Shown here: piece by piece, positions 8,894-17,012 of the stretch
Numbering within the stretch: position 1 is the first letter of the stretch
How the letters are laid out: each line of letters begins with the position of its first letter
Source of the DNA: Rubrivivax sp.
GTDB taxonomy: Bacteria; Pseudomonadota; Gammaproteobacteria; Burkholderiales; Burkholderiaceae_C
Assembly: GCA_004210455.1 (NCBI GenBank)
Contig: SEFA01000023.1
Location: 1 to 64,000, forward strand
Length of the DNA stretch: 64,000 nt
Direction of reading: 5' to 3'
Program-made: the position numbers and the translations under genes
The notes under the pieces: generated by a model
Seen by the model: only the letters and a program-made list of their open reading frames with translations
The model's database searches: none
Told to the model about the DNA's origin: nothing

Positions 8894-9625
8894 TCAGGGA
8901 CGTTTGTGAAAGTGGCTCGTCGCCCGTGCGGCGGCCAAGGCGATCGCAGGCGGGATCGCTGCCCATAACAAGGGTGGCAGACTCCACGACCAAACGAAGG
9001 CCAGCACGCAGCCGCACATCATCAAGATCGCCACAGACGCATATAACGCGAACAGTTCCGGATCATGCGAGCGGAGTTCCTTGGCCTTGAGCGCACGCTC
9101 CAGCAGAGCGTCCAGAAGGAGGGCGGCGGCGACGATCCACCAGGCTGGGAGCCATTCGAGCAGTGTCGCCAGGCGATAGGCGGCCAGCGCCAGCAGCGCG
9201 TCGATCGATCGGAAGTAGCGGTTGTTGAAGAGCCGCGCGTTGACCTGCGCCATCTCATGCGCGACCGCCGGAACCATCCGGTTCTGCTCGGTCGCGCCGG
9301 TGGAAGCACCGGTGGGGGCGCTGGTGGAAGCGCTGGTGGAAGCGCTGGTGGAAGCGCCGGTGGAAGCGCCGGTGGAAGCGCCGGTGGGAGCGGCGGTGAG
9401 GGAGCCGGTGGGGGCGGGGACCGGCGAATGCGTCAGCGCATTGCCTTGCAAGGTTAGCATCCGATCGAGGATCCGCTCCGCCGTTGCCGTGCCCCAGAAC
9501 GCCTGCGTGCGCTCGTGCTCGAGCCTCAACTGCGCCAGGAACTGCTCCGGCGCGTGGGACGAGGGCAGGTAGAGCACCAGCATCAGCAGGGTGACAAGGC
9601 TCGTGACGGTGACGGCTCGGATCAT
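8894..9625 (-). CDS. DUF4400 integrating-conjugative-element membrane protein
   Basis: A 243-residue inner-membrane protein. There is an N-terminal membrane segment (VTVTSLVTLLMLVLYLP), a soluble part with EHERTQAFWGTATAERILDRML, and three or so C-terminal hydrophobic segments (LPAWWIVAAALLLDALL, ASVAILMMCGCVLAFVW, LLWAAIPPAIALAAA). This layout and its position directly after traD match DUF4400 proteins of ICEs. ATG 9625 lies seven bases after the traD stop, so the two are co-transcribed. Between residues 75 and 110 is a Thr/Gly/Ala/Ser tract made by a 12-base tandem repeat, which looks like an expanded linker. Its function in transfer is unknown. Confidence 0.75.
   Translation of the reverse strand: MIRAVTVTSLVTLLMLVLYLPSSHAPEQFLAQLRLEHERTQAFWGTATAERILDRMLTLQGNALTHSPVPAPTGSLTAAPTGASTGASTGASTSASTSASTSAPTGASTGATEQNRMVPAVAHEMAQVNARLFNNRYFRSIDALLALAAYRLATLLEWLPAWWIVAAALLLDALLERALKAKELRSHDPELFALYASVAILMMCGCVLAFVWSWSLPPLLWAAIPPAIALAAARATSHFHKRP
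9298..9397. repeat. 12-base in-frame tandem repeat inside the DUF4400 gene
   Basis: About eight imperfect copies of GGTGGAAGCGCC on the plus strand, encoding repeated TGAS/TSAS tetrapeptides on the minus strand. Copy-number changes would keep the frame. Confidence 0.85.
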
Positions 9626-9632
9626 CAGACGG

Positions 9633-11774
9633 TCACCGCGCAGGCGGCGCCTCGGATGCCGCTACTGGGATGGACCGGTCAGGAGTGGCCGGATTCAAAA
9701 CGGATGGGTCTCCAGCTGATTGAGTCTCAAGCGCTTGTTTTTCAGTCGTTTGGTCATCGGCCGCTTGTTCCCTCGCTTGGTCCCTCGCTTGGTCCTGCGC
9801 CGCTCGGACCTGCGCGGCCTGCGTTCGGACAACTCCGCGGCGATGGGGTTGGTCGGCAGCTCCCCGCTGCGGGTCGGGCAGGTCTTCGCCCTCAGCACTG
9901 CCTTGATCGGGATCGATGATCTGGAAGCGGCCCTTGATCCTGCGCCCGCCGGACACGGAACCGAAGTAGTGCAGATTGGGCAGCTTGCCCAGGATGTCCG
10001 CCGGCACTGCTTCCTCGAGGCTCTCGGAGAGCTGCGTCGAGTAGGAGGACGAGAAGTCGCCGACATGCGTGTCGCTGCCGTGGCTCACGCCCACGCGCAG
10101 CGAGTGGATCGCGGTGCGGCCGAAGGTCTCGACGACGAAATCCTGGGTGGGGCCGTCCTTGGTCCGCAGCGCGATGAGGTTGTTGAGGTTTCCCAGCACC
10201 ATGCGCGCGGCGTCTTCGCTGCCCAGGCGCCGGGCGAGGTCGGCCAGGGTCTGCATCGCGCAGGTGGTGTAGATGCCCCCCTCCGCGCCCTTGTTGAGGA
10301 TCTCGATGAGCGGGACGTTGATCACGTTGGCGACCTCGTCCACGAACAAGGCGATGCGGCGGTACGCGCCCAGGTTGTAGCGCATGCCCGCGCGCGCGGC
10401 GAGGTCCGCCAGCGCGAGTGCGCCGATGGCCGAAGCGACGGACGGATCTGGCAGGGCGTCGATGCATAGGTAGAGCACGTGTCCGGCCTGCTCGATCTTT
10501 TCCAGGTTCATGATGGGACGGGTGTCGCCCGCGTCGAACGGGTCGGGAGACAGCGTGCGTCCCAGGTCGCCGGACGTGAGCATGGACAGGACCGGCAGCA
10601 GGTTCGCGGTGATCTTCTGGTAATGCTCGCGGTCGTGGCGGAAGGTGCGCACCTGCGCGTCGATCGTCTTGGTGCGTTGTGCCTCCGGTACGTGGAGCTC
10701 GTAATAGGACACCAGCGCCATCAGCTCTGTCGTTGCGGCCTCGGAAGGGCGGCGCTGATTGCCGCGCGAGGGCTCCTGCAGCAGGCGTCGCATCTCTGGG
10801 GCATCTCGCCATCTGGCGCCCAGCAGGGCGGCGTAGTGGCGACGCAGCGTCGCCAACAGGATCGGCTCGATGCCGCCCTCGATGTAGCGCGTCAGCTTGA
10901 GCAGGTTGGGGCGCTCTTCGAGATCGACCAGGCCCTGCACCACGACGTTGACGGCGTCCCATCCGAACGCGCTGAACGCCCCCGCGGTGTCGGGCGGCAT
11001 GATCGCCTGGATGCGCGAGGAGACCTCGGTGGGCTTTTGCCAGTTGAAGGTGAAGTCCAGCCGAACTCCCGACTCAGGAAACGCGGGGTGGAATTCCAGG
11101 AACGTGTCCGGGTCCCGGAAACGCTCGCAAGCCCACTGCACGACGCGGCGCAATCGGCGGCTGTTCTTGGGATCGATCACGATCACCACGTCGCCGCGAC
11201 GGACTGCCTGTGTGACGAGGGTCGCCATCGCCACGCCCTTGCCGGACTGCGTCGTCCCGACGAGCAAGGTGCCGCCCTCGAAGTTCTGCAGGGGACGCGA
11301 GAGCGGACCTTCCTGAGGCTCGACGCCGTGGATGTAGGGCAGGCCGATCTCGGCGTCGGGCTGGGGATCCGTGCGATAGCCCAGCAAGCGCAGCAGGTTG
11401 GGCGTGACGAGGTAGTCGCGGTAGTCCACCTTGGCCAGCTCGTACAGGCGCTGTGAATGCACGGGCCGCCACTCAAAGCCCTGGCCGAGGTAGATGCTGC
11501 CCTGATCGAGCGTCAACGCTTCGATCTGGCGCGGTCCGACGACCTCCATGGCGCGACCCGACAAGGAGGCGCGCACTACGAGGACGCGCAACGCCTGCAG
11601 GGTTCTGAACAGCGCGGCGCACAGGCACACCAACCCCATGGCCCATGCGAGCAACGAGGGCAGCCGGTGGAACCATGTTTGCACGAGGACGAGCGTGAAG
11701 CCGACGAGCCAGACCATGGCGGCGTAGCCTTCATAGACACGGCGCCAGGGCATTTCATAAGGACGTGAGAGCAT
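9633..11774 (-). CDS. traD: TraD type IV coupling protein (conjugative transfer ATPase)
   Basis: A 713-residue VirD4/TraD-class ATPase that links the relaxosome to a transfer channel at the inner membrane. Two N-terminal membrane segments (YAAMVWLVGFTLVLVQTWF; LLAWAMGLVCLCAALF) precede the motor domain, which has Walker A GTTQSGKG (about residues 172-179), VVIVIDPKNSRRLRRVV nearby and Walker B RRIALFVDEVANV (about 465-480). The last 90 residues are a Gln/Ala/Asp-rich tail. The sequence resembles the TraD subfamily of ICEs of the SXT and PFGI-1 type. It starts 25 bases after traI and is followed by DUF4400. No other transfer-channel genes are near. Confidence 0.9.
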   Translation of the reverse strand: MLSRPYEMPWRRVYEGYAAMVWLVGFTLVLVQTWFHRLPSLLAWAMGLVCLCAALFRTLQALRVLVVRASLSGRAMEVVGPRQIEALTLDQGSIYLGQGFEWRPVHSQRLYELAKVDYRDYLVTPNLLRLLGYRTDPQPDAEIGLPYIHGVEPQEGPLSRPLQNFEGGTLLVGTTQSGKGVAMATLVTQAVRRGDVVIVIDPKNSRRLRRVVQWACERFRDPDTFLEFHPAFPESGVRLDFTFNWQKPTEVSSRIQAIMPPDTAGAFSAFGWDAVNVVVQGLVDLEERPNLLKLTRYIEGGIEPILLATLRRHYAALLGARWRDAPEMRRLLQEPSRGNQRRPSEAATTELMALVSYYELHVPEAQRTKTIDAQVRTFRHDREHYQKITANLLPVLSMLTSGDLGRTLSPDPFDAGDTRPIMNLEKIEQAGHVLYLCIDALPDPSVASAIGALALADLAARAGMRYNLGAYRRIALFVDEVANVINVPLIEILNKGAEGGIYTTCAMQTLADLARRLGSEDAARMVLGNLNNLIALRTKDGPTQDFVVETFGRTAIHSLRVGVSHGSDTHVGDFSSSYSTQLSESLEEAVPADILGKLPNLHYFGSVSGGRRIKGRFQIIDPDQGSAEGEDLPDPQRGAADQPHRRGVVRTQAAQVRAAQDQARDQAREQAADDQTTEKQALETQSAGDPSVLNPATPDRSIPVAASEAPPAR

Positions 11775-11799
11775 GGCTTCCCGCCCCTTGAATCCGGCC

Positions 11800-14211
11800 T
11801 TACACCCGGGGTGCGGCCGACCCGTCGGCCCAGGTCATGTCACTTGTGCCGCTCGGAACGCTCGGCTCGCCTTGCAAGGTTGGTGCGCTCCTCCCGCGCG
11901 ATCCGGCTTCCTCGGTTGGCACAACTGAAATCAGCGCGTCTGGAACCTGCGGCCGGATCGAAGCGTTGGGCATGTCCGTCCCGCCCGGCGTGATGGCGCG
12001 ATCGACACGCACGATCTCATGGGGCATCGCCGGCTCTTGCGTCGATGCGGGCCAGTCCGCCGCACCCTTGATGCAGGACCGCGCGATCACGACGCCACGA
12101 CGCTTTTGGCCGTCCAAGTGCACCACCTGCAACGCGCCCGGCTGCGCTGTCCCCAGCGCGCCCAGCCCACCCGGCGCTCCCAGCCCGCCCGGGAGCCTCA
12201 GCGCGCCGTGCAGCGCCTGCGTTGTCGAAGGCGAGTCCGTATCCGTTTCCGTGGCGAGCATGCCAGCGTCGGACAGGGCGCGCACGGCAATCGGCGCCGG
12301 AACGCCATGTTCATCCAACGCCTCGAACGTGATGAACAAACCGGTCGGCGTGACGCATGCCGCGACCCCTGGCGTCGCGTCGTTCAAGGCGTTGATGACG
12401 CCATCAATGGCTCGGCGCACTACCGGAGCGAGCCGCATCGGCGCGTTCAAGGACAAGGCAGCGCAACCTGCGGGGGGGCGGGCGGCAGGGCTCGGCTGCA
12501 CCTGCAAGAGACCGCTCGGAGGCGAGTTTGACGCGCTGGGCGTTTCCGCCGAGGAAGAGGCCCACGCCGGGGGAGGGGAAGCGGCAGGGGCGTGATGAGG
12601 AGATCGATGGGTGTTGTCTGCGGCGATGGTCCTGGAATGGATGTCTGATTCCGGTTCGCGCGCTGCCCCCCACAACTCTGACAACTCCAGTTGTTCGGGA
12701 GGGAACTGCGCAGTGTGCATTGGATCGGTACCTGCTGCCTCGCCTCGCGAGGCCGTCTGCCGCGTCTGCTCCGTTTGCCCGGCCTGCCAATTCAGTCCAA
12801 TCGCCGCACTTGTTCCACTCGGCCCACTAGGCCCACGCGTTCCACTGAGCGAGCTCGCCGTGCAATCCGCACTCGTCCCGCTGAATTCGTTCAAATCATT
12901 GGCACCAATGGGAGCGCTCACCGCATGCGGTCTTGACGATCCAGGCGCTGGTCCCGTGCAAAGGACGATTTCGGCTTCGCCCGCCATACGAGGCGCCTTG
13001 GACGTGAAACTTCGGTGTGACGGATCCTGTACGAACGTCTCCCTCACTGGGAGACACAATGACTGGGGAAGGGCTGAAGGCTTTGGATGAAGGCCGGTGA
13101 GCACTAGTCCGGGCGCGCGCACCTTCACCGCCTCCATGGGCGCTTTCGACCCTGGCGGTTGGATCGTCCACAGTCCCTGGCCAGTGGCGCCGGCCTGCAG
13201 CACGCCTGCCGCCATCAGGATGTCCTGCATGGTCTCGGCAGACTTGGGCGTTCCCGGGAGCCGATCGGCCTCGAGCAGCTTTCGCAAGTCTGCCGCAGCG
13301 CCTGGCCAGACGACGAAGAGCCCATCGGCGCCCAGCCACACCCGCGACCGCTCTGCATTGGGCTGCCAGGCGGGGTCGGAGTTCACAAGCCGACGCATGC
13401 CGTCCAGCAAGTACCGGTGGAGGTGGGTGCCGAGTTGCGGTTGACCGGTGCGCTCGGCGCGTTCACGCAGGTATCGATTGATGACGACCGCGGCGGATCG
13501 CCGGACCAGCCCATCGAGGATGTTGTGGTCCTGCGGCAGCGGCGTCTCCGACAGGCAGGCCATGAGATGGGGTACCACGGTCGAGTTGCCCTGCGCAAGA
13601 TGGTGCAGCATGGGCGCAGGCACGATGTGGGGCAGCGCGTACAGCGCGAACCCGGGGATGGGGGGCGCGGCGGCACGCCACTTCAAGAAGTATCGTGAGG
13701 CGTTCCTTGTCTGCAGCCAGGGCAGCAACGCGGTGAGGTAGGCGGGCCATTCGTCGCCCGACGGGTCCATGACGCAGACGCGACTCATCGAGCGATGGAT
13801 CTCGCTGCAGAGTCCTCCGATGAAGGTGGCCAGGCGCCACCTCGGCTCGAGGTGGCGGCGGACCGTGATGGTCGCCCGTCCGGAAAAGATGTGAGCGTCC
13901 GTGCCCTGCAGCGCGAAGAATGCCGTCTCCAGGCCCAGCTGCAGTAGCCCGCCAGGATCACTGAAGTAGCTGTCTGGTGTGGCGGGCAGCAGATGAACGA
14001 AGGCCGTGTAGCGACTCACCAGCGTCATGACCTCCCGCTCGAAGGTATTCCGGTCAACGCCGAAGCACACCTTGATGCGCTTGATCAGCTCGGCGTGTGT
14101 GTCAAGCACGGCCTCGACGCTGAGCGCCGGGAGGCCGGGATCCATAGCTGGAAAAGCGCGGGGCATCAGCCCGGTGCCGTCGGCCGCGATGGTGGGCTGA
14201 GGCGCGATCAC
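11800..14211 (-). CDS. traI: TraI_2-type (MOBH-like) conjugative relaxase
   Basis: An 803-residue protein of the ICE TraI_2 family that would nick the transfer origin. The N-terminal domain (about 20-330) includes FGVDRNTFEREVMTLVSRY, LLPATPDSYFSDPGGLLQLG, RRHLEPRWRLATFIGGLC and EIHRSM. The C-terminal domain (about 640-720) has PVVRRAIDGVINALNDATPG and GLFITFEALDEHGVPAPIA, like the TraI_2 C-terminal domain. The middle and tail are long, Pro/Ser/Ala-rich and probably disordered. The GTG start at 14211 overlaps the flhC-like stop (GTGA); ATG 14166 is an alternative. The open frame continues upstream to 15108 but that part is a shadow of flhC/flhD. The usual MOBH histidine cluster is not seen. 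Confidence 0.75.
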   Translation of the reverse strand: MIAPQPTIAADGTGLMPRAFPAMDPGLPALSVEAVLDTHAELIKRIKVCFGVDRNTFEREVMTLVSRYTAFVHLLPATPDSYFSDPGGLLQLGLETAFFALQGTDAHIFSGRATITVRRHLEPRWRLATFIGGLCSEIHRSMSRVCVMDPSGDEWPAYLTALLPWLQTRNASRYFLKWRAAAPPIPGFALYALPHIVPAPMLHHLAQGNSTVVPHLMACLSETPLPQDHNILDGLVRRSAAVVINRYLRERAERTGQPQLGTHLHRYLLDGMRRLVNSDPAWQPNAERSRVWLGADGLFVVWPGAAADLRKLLEADRLPGTPKSAETMQDILMAAGVLQAGATGQGLWTIQPPGSKAPMEAVKVRAPGLVLTGLHPKPSALPQSLCLPVRETFVQDPSHRSFTSKAPRMAGEAEIVLCTGPAPGSSRPHAVSAPIGANDLNEFSGTSADCTASSLSGTRGPSGPSGTSAAIGLNWQAGQTEQTRQTASRGEAAGTDPMHTAQFPPEQLELSELWGAAREPESDIHSRTIAADNTHRSPHHAPAASPPPAWASSSAETPSASNSPPSGLLQVQPSPAARPPAGCAALSLNAPMRLAPVVRRAIDGVINALNDATPGVAACVTPTGLFITFEALDEHGVPAPIAVRALSDAGMLATETDTDSPSTTQALHGALRLPGGLGAPGGLGALGTAQPGALQVVHLDGQKRRGVVIARSCIKGAADWPASTQEPAMPHEIVRVDRAITPGGTDMPNASIRPQVPDALISVVPTEEAGSRGRSAPTLQGEPSVPSGTSDMTWADGSAAPRV

Positions 14212-14828
14212 GCCACCAACTCGGCCAGGCGCGCCCGCAGCGCGAGGCTCCACTCCAGGCAGGAGAGGTCGGGTAGCGGGACGCTGGGAAACGTGGACTG
14301 CACGCGCGGATCCCGGAAGTAGCGCGCCGTCAACTTGCAGAAGGGACAGTCGCAGTTGCTGAGCGAGCGCGCGCCGACGACGCTGAGGTAGCGGCACGTG
14401 CACGTGTTGCAGGCCTGCAAGGAAAGCCCGGCCTCTGCCACTTCCCAGATGCCGTCGAGCTGCCGCGCGAGATCGAAGGCGCGGTCGAAACTCAAGCGCG
14501 GACGCGTCCGGCACAGATCCAGGTACTGCCGATAGGCGCTCGGCAGCGCGCGGGCCGACTCGAAGCCGAGGTCGCACAGGCGCCGGTAGCCGCTGACGAA
14601 GATCGAGGCTTCGCATCGGTCCAACAACGTGCCGCCGTGGTACCACTCCGGGGTACTGGGCGGTCGGCCGCGGGTGGGGGTGCATTCGTCCGCGCGCAGG
14701 AGGCAGAAGATGGTTCTGGCGGTCAGCCCCGTCAGGATCTCGATCGTGCGCAGCCGCGCGCCCAGGCGCGCGCACTCCCGCGCCAGCGCGAGCTGTCCGA
14801 GGTGTTTCTCGAAGGGATGTGTCCACAC
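14208..14828 (-). CDS. FlhC-like transcriptional activator (SetC/AcaC type)
   Basis: A 206-residue FlhC-family protein. Its C-terminal zinc site is intact in outline: CNTC and CPFC pairs are separated by about 17 residues, matching the CxxC-CxxC spacing of FlhC. The N-terminal part (LALARECARLGARLRTIEIL, LTARTIFCLLRADE) is the helical DNA-binding region. FlhC and FlhD form a heterohexamer that activates sigma-70 promoters; on SXT ICEs (SetCD) and IncC plasmids (AcaCD) homologues switch on transfer genes. GTG 14828 has AAGGAG six bases upstream. It lies between the FlhD-like gene and traI, overlapping traI by four bases. With no flagellar genes nearby, control of transfer is the likely role. 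Confidence 0.85.
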   Translation of the reverse strand: MWTHPFEKHLGQLALARECARLGARLRTIEILTGLTARTIFCLLRADECTPTRGRPPSTPEWYHGGTLLDRCEASIFVSGYRRLCDLGFESARALPSAYRQYLDLCRTRPRLSFDRAFDLARQLDGIWEVAEAGLSLQACNTCTCRYLSVVGARSLSNCDCPFCKLTARYFRDPRVQSTFPSVPLPDLSCLEWSLALRARLAELVA

Positions 14829-14861
14829 GGCGGCTCCTTGCGCAGTGAGGGGAGGGGAAGA

Positions 14862-15200
14862 CTACCGATGGCCGTTCGCGGCGATGGCGCCGGTCCCGGC
14901 GATCGCGCGCGGATGCACAGCAGCCGCTGGGCGGACGGCGACCAGTGGTGCCGCCAACGGCAGCGGCGCGCGCATCACCGAAAAGAGGTCGGCGCGCGGG
15001 ATGAACAGCGCCTGCGTGCCGACGTTGGCGACGGTCGCCAGGATCTGCGTGGTGGTCAATGAGCCGAGGTAGCGCGCGTCTTCCTCGCGAAGCCCGAACT
15101 GGCTGCACGCCATTGCGATGTCGCGTGCGATGCTGTCACGCATGCCCAGCAACAGTGTCAGGTTGAACAGTTCAAGCTCGGAGAACTGGATGGCGGCCAT
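14862..15200 (-). CDS. FlhD-like transcriptional activator (SetD/AcaD type)
   Basis: A 112-residue FlhD-family protein: SELELFNLTLLLGMRDSIAR, then FGLREEDARYLGSLTTTQIL, which parallels the FlhD helix ending in LTLPQMVKLAE. A variable Ala/Pro/Val tail follows residue 75. Start ATG 15200 is preceded by GAGGAAG with about six bases of spacing; GTG 15233 is a weaker alternative. It is the first gene of the flhD-flhC-traI-traD-DUF4400 operon and is divergent from the S24-like repressor, the same arrangement logic as repressor versus setCD on SXT. Confidence 0.8.
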   Translation of the reverse strand: MAAIQFSELELFNLTLLLGMRDSIARDIAMACSQFGLREEDARYLGSLTTTQILATVANVGTQALFIPRADLFSVMRAPLPLAAPLVAVRPAAAVHPRAIAGTGAIAANGHR

Positions 15201-15317
15201 GGAACGCTTCCTCGGTGTCGCCTGTTCAGGCACAGTGGCCCGCCGGAAGTTCTCGACATGCGGCTGACGCGAATGCCCGGTTCTCGGCGGCGAACGGGGG
15301 CGTCGGTGAGTCGAGAT

Positions 15318-15347
15318 AGTCTATGCTCTCGATATCAATGATTTCAA
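15318..15347 (-). promoter_or_regulatory. Candidate sigma-70 promoter for the flhDC-traID operon
   Basis: On the minus strand TTGAAA (15347-15342) and TAGACT (15323-15318) are 18 bases apart, in the only clearly AT-rich patch of the gap between the FlhD-like gene and the repressor. The palindrome GATATC lies inside the spacer and could be part of an operator. Position and composition support it; there is no experimental basis. Confidence 0.3.
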
Positions 15348-15541
15348 GATAAGTTGCTCTGACTGCTGCACTGGCGCGTATCAAAACCGCGCGATCCAGC
15401 CGGCGATTCGGGGTGGCGATCAGGGAGTGATCCATAGGCGGCGAGTGGCGAGCTTGAGAACCATGTCTCGTGGCGCGCAATGCGGAATGCGGCAGACCAC
15501 GAAGGATTGACCGTCGAGCAGATGGAAGGATGAGCTCTCCC

Positions 15542-16393
15542 ATGAGCAAGGCAGCAAAACATGGCCGCACCGCAGTGAGAGTGCGCGTCCCCGCGCGCTC
15601 GGCGGGTGACGTGGGCGAGGCGGACGGCGCGGGCGCGGCATCACCGGCAGTTGCTGCGTTGACTAAGGCCCCTGCGACCACGCTGGCGGCGACGCTGCGG
15701 GCGCGGTTGCTGGAGCGCCTGCGCGACGCCAAGGTTCCCGAGGGGCATGCACAGGCCGTGCACCTGGCGGGCATCACCGGGCGCGCGTACCAGACTACGC
15801 GCCGGTGGATCGATGAGGAGTCCGCGGGCCTGCCGGACCTGGCGTCGTTCCGCTTGCTGTGCGAGGGCGTGGATGGCGATCCGATGTGGCTGCTGGGCCT
15901 GACGCAGGAGAAGCGGTCGCTGCGGGAAGCGATTGGCGCGCCGGTGGACTCTTACGAATCCTCTCCTGCAGCGCCGTCTCACGCTGGGACGCGAAGCGCG
16001 AGAGCGCACGACGGCGATGCTTGGGTGGAGGGTGTTTCCAGCAGTGTGGGGCGGGAGATGTACGGCTGCCGGGCCCGGCGCATGCGAGGCGACGAGATGG
16101 AGCCCGAAATTGCCGACGGGGACACGATCTTCATCGACGTCAACGTCGGTGAATTCGAGGGCCACGGAACCTACCTGATCGCGTGCGACGGGCGGGAACT
16201 TGTCCGGCGCCTCGAATACACGGTTGGCCGGGGGCTGGTCGTGAGTTGCGCCAACCCGCGCTATGAACCTGCGGTGTTTCGCGATGCCGCCGAGATCCTG
16301 GAGCACGGGTTGCAGGTCCTGGGGCGCATCGAAGGGGTCGTTCAGGTGCGCAAGTTCTGGCGGCTGGCTCCTGGCAGCAATAAGGCGCCGTAG
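15542..16393 (+). CDS. LexA/CI-like repressor with degenerate S24 domain
   Basis: A 283-residue regulator. Residues 40-130 hold a helix-turn-helix-like region (LRARLLERLRDAKV, VHLAGITGRAYQTTRRWIDE). The C-terminal half is an S24 fold: MRGDEMEPEIADGDTIFIDV, GTYLIACDGRELVRRLEY, VVSCANPRYEP. In active LexA/CI proteins the first motif carries the nucleophile (GDSM) and the second the lysine (VKRL); here they read GDEM and VRRL, so both catalytic positions are replaced. Self-cleavage is therefore unlikely, although the fold should be kept. It diverges from the flhDC-traI operon and is probably its repressor. ATG 15542 has AAGGA upstream; ATG 15530 is also possible. Confidence 0.8.
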   Translation: MSKAAKHGRTAVRVRVPARSAGDVGEADGAGAASPAVAALTKAPATTLAATLRARLLERLRDAKVPEGHAQAVHLAGITGRAYQTTRRWIDEESAGLPDLASFRLLCEGVDGDPMWLLGLTQEKRSLREAIGAPVDSYESSPAAPSHAGTRSARAHDGDAWVEGVSSSVGREMYGCRARRMRGDEMEPEIADGDTIFIDVNVGEFEGHGTYLIACDGRELVRRLEYTVGRGLVVSCANPRYEPAVFRDAAEILEHGLQVLGRIEGVVQVRKFWRLAPGSNKAP

Positions 16394-17012
16394 ATTGCCG
16401 ACCTTGGGTTCGCGACGGCGTGCCCAGATCTGCGGCTCATGATCGGGTCGAGGAAGTGTTCCGCGCTGGAGTTGCTCGGAGACTGCCGCAGGAAGGGGAC
16501 TGGGTGTCGGCTTCGCAGCGATCTCGGTCGATCGGCGTCGAACGTCGTGCGACCGGTCCTCAGCGCATTACGATCACTAAGACGCGAGCCGCTTCAAGAT
16601 TCGAGCGACCGGTCCGCGGACTGAGACTGGCATTCGGTGCACTCCCGATAGCCGAGTAGACCTCGGCATCAACGGGTGCCGCAATGCTCGCTCAGGGAGG
16701 CAAAGCGGGAAGCCGTAGCCCGACGGCTGTTTACGTGTCGATGCCATCGTCTCCGGCCGCTGAGATGCCGCAGACTCTCCACGAGAACCGGCGCAGGGGG
16801 GGCTGCGACCTGTTGGACTCAACGGCATCTGGAGCGAGGCGCGCGCCCAAGGGCGTGCGCGCTAGACGACGAAGTGCGCAGAAGGAAAGCCAAGAATCTT
16901 CCGGGCGACGCTTCCGTTAGCCAAAATAGCGACAAAGAAGAATTGGCTGAGAGCCCCTGGCTCTCAAGTTGAAAAAAGCTGCCGCTAAGTGCCGACAGCA
17001 GGGAGGTCCACC
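16394..17012. other. Intergenic, about 620 bases
   Basis: Between the repressor and the HNH gene. Small open frames exist on both strands but none has a ribosome site plus recognisable protein. The last 100 bases before 17013 are more AT-rich and probably hold the promoter of the three-gene operon downstream. I see no attachment site or insertion sequence. Confidence 0.35.

Noticed and set aside
9298-9397. Regular repeat considered as a CRISPR array
   Set aside because: Units are 12 bases with no spacers and encode an in-frame TGAS tract.
14212-15108. N-terminal extension of the relaxase frame by about 300 residues
   Set aside because: It runs through the flhC- and flhD-like genes in another frame, is Arg/Pro-rich, and a GTGA overlap at 14211 gives a better start.
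15226-15777. Minus-strand frame overlapping the 5' end of the repressor
   Set aside because: No ribosome site, no family; it covers the divergent promoter region and the repressor N terminus.
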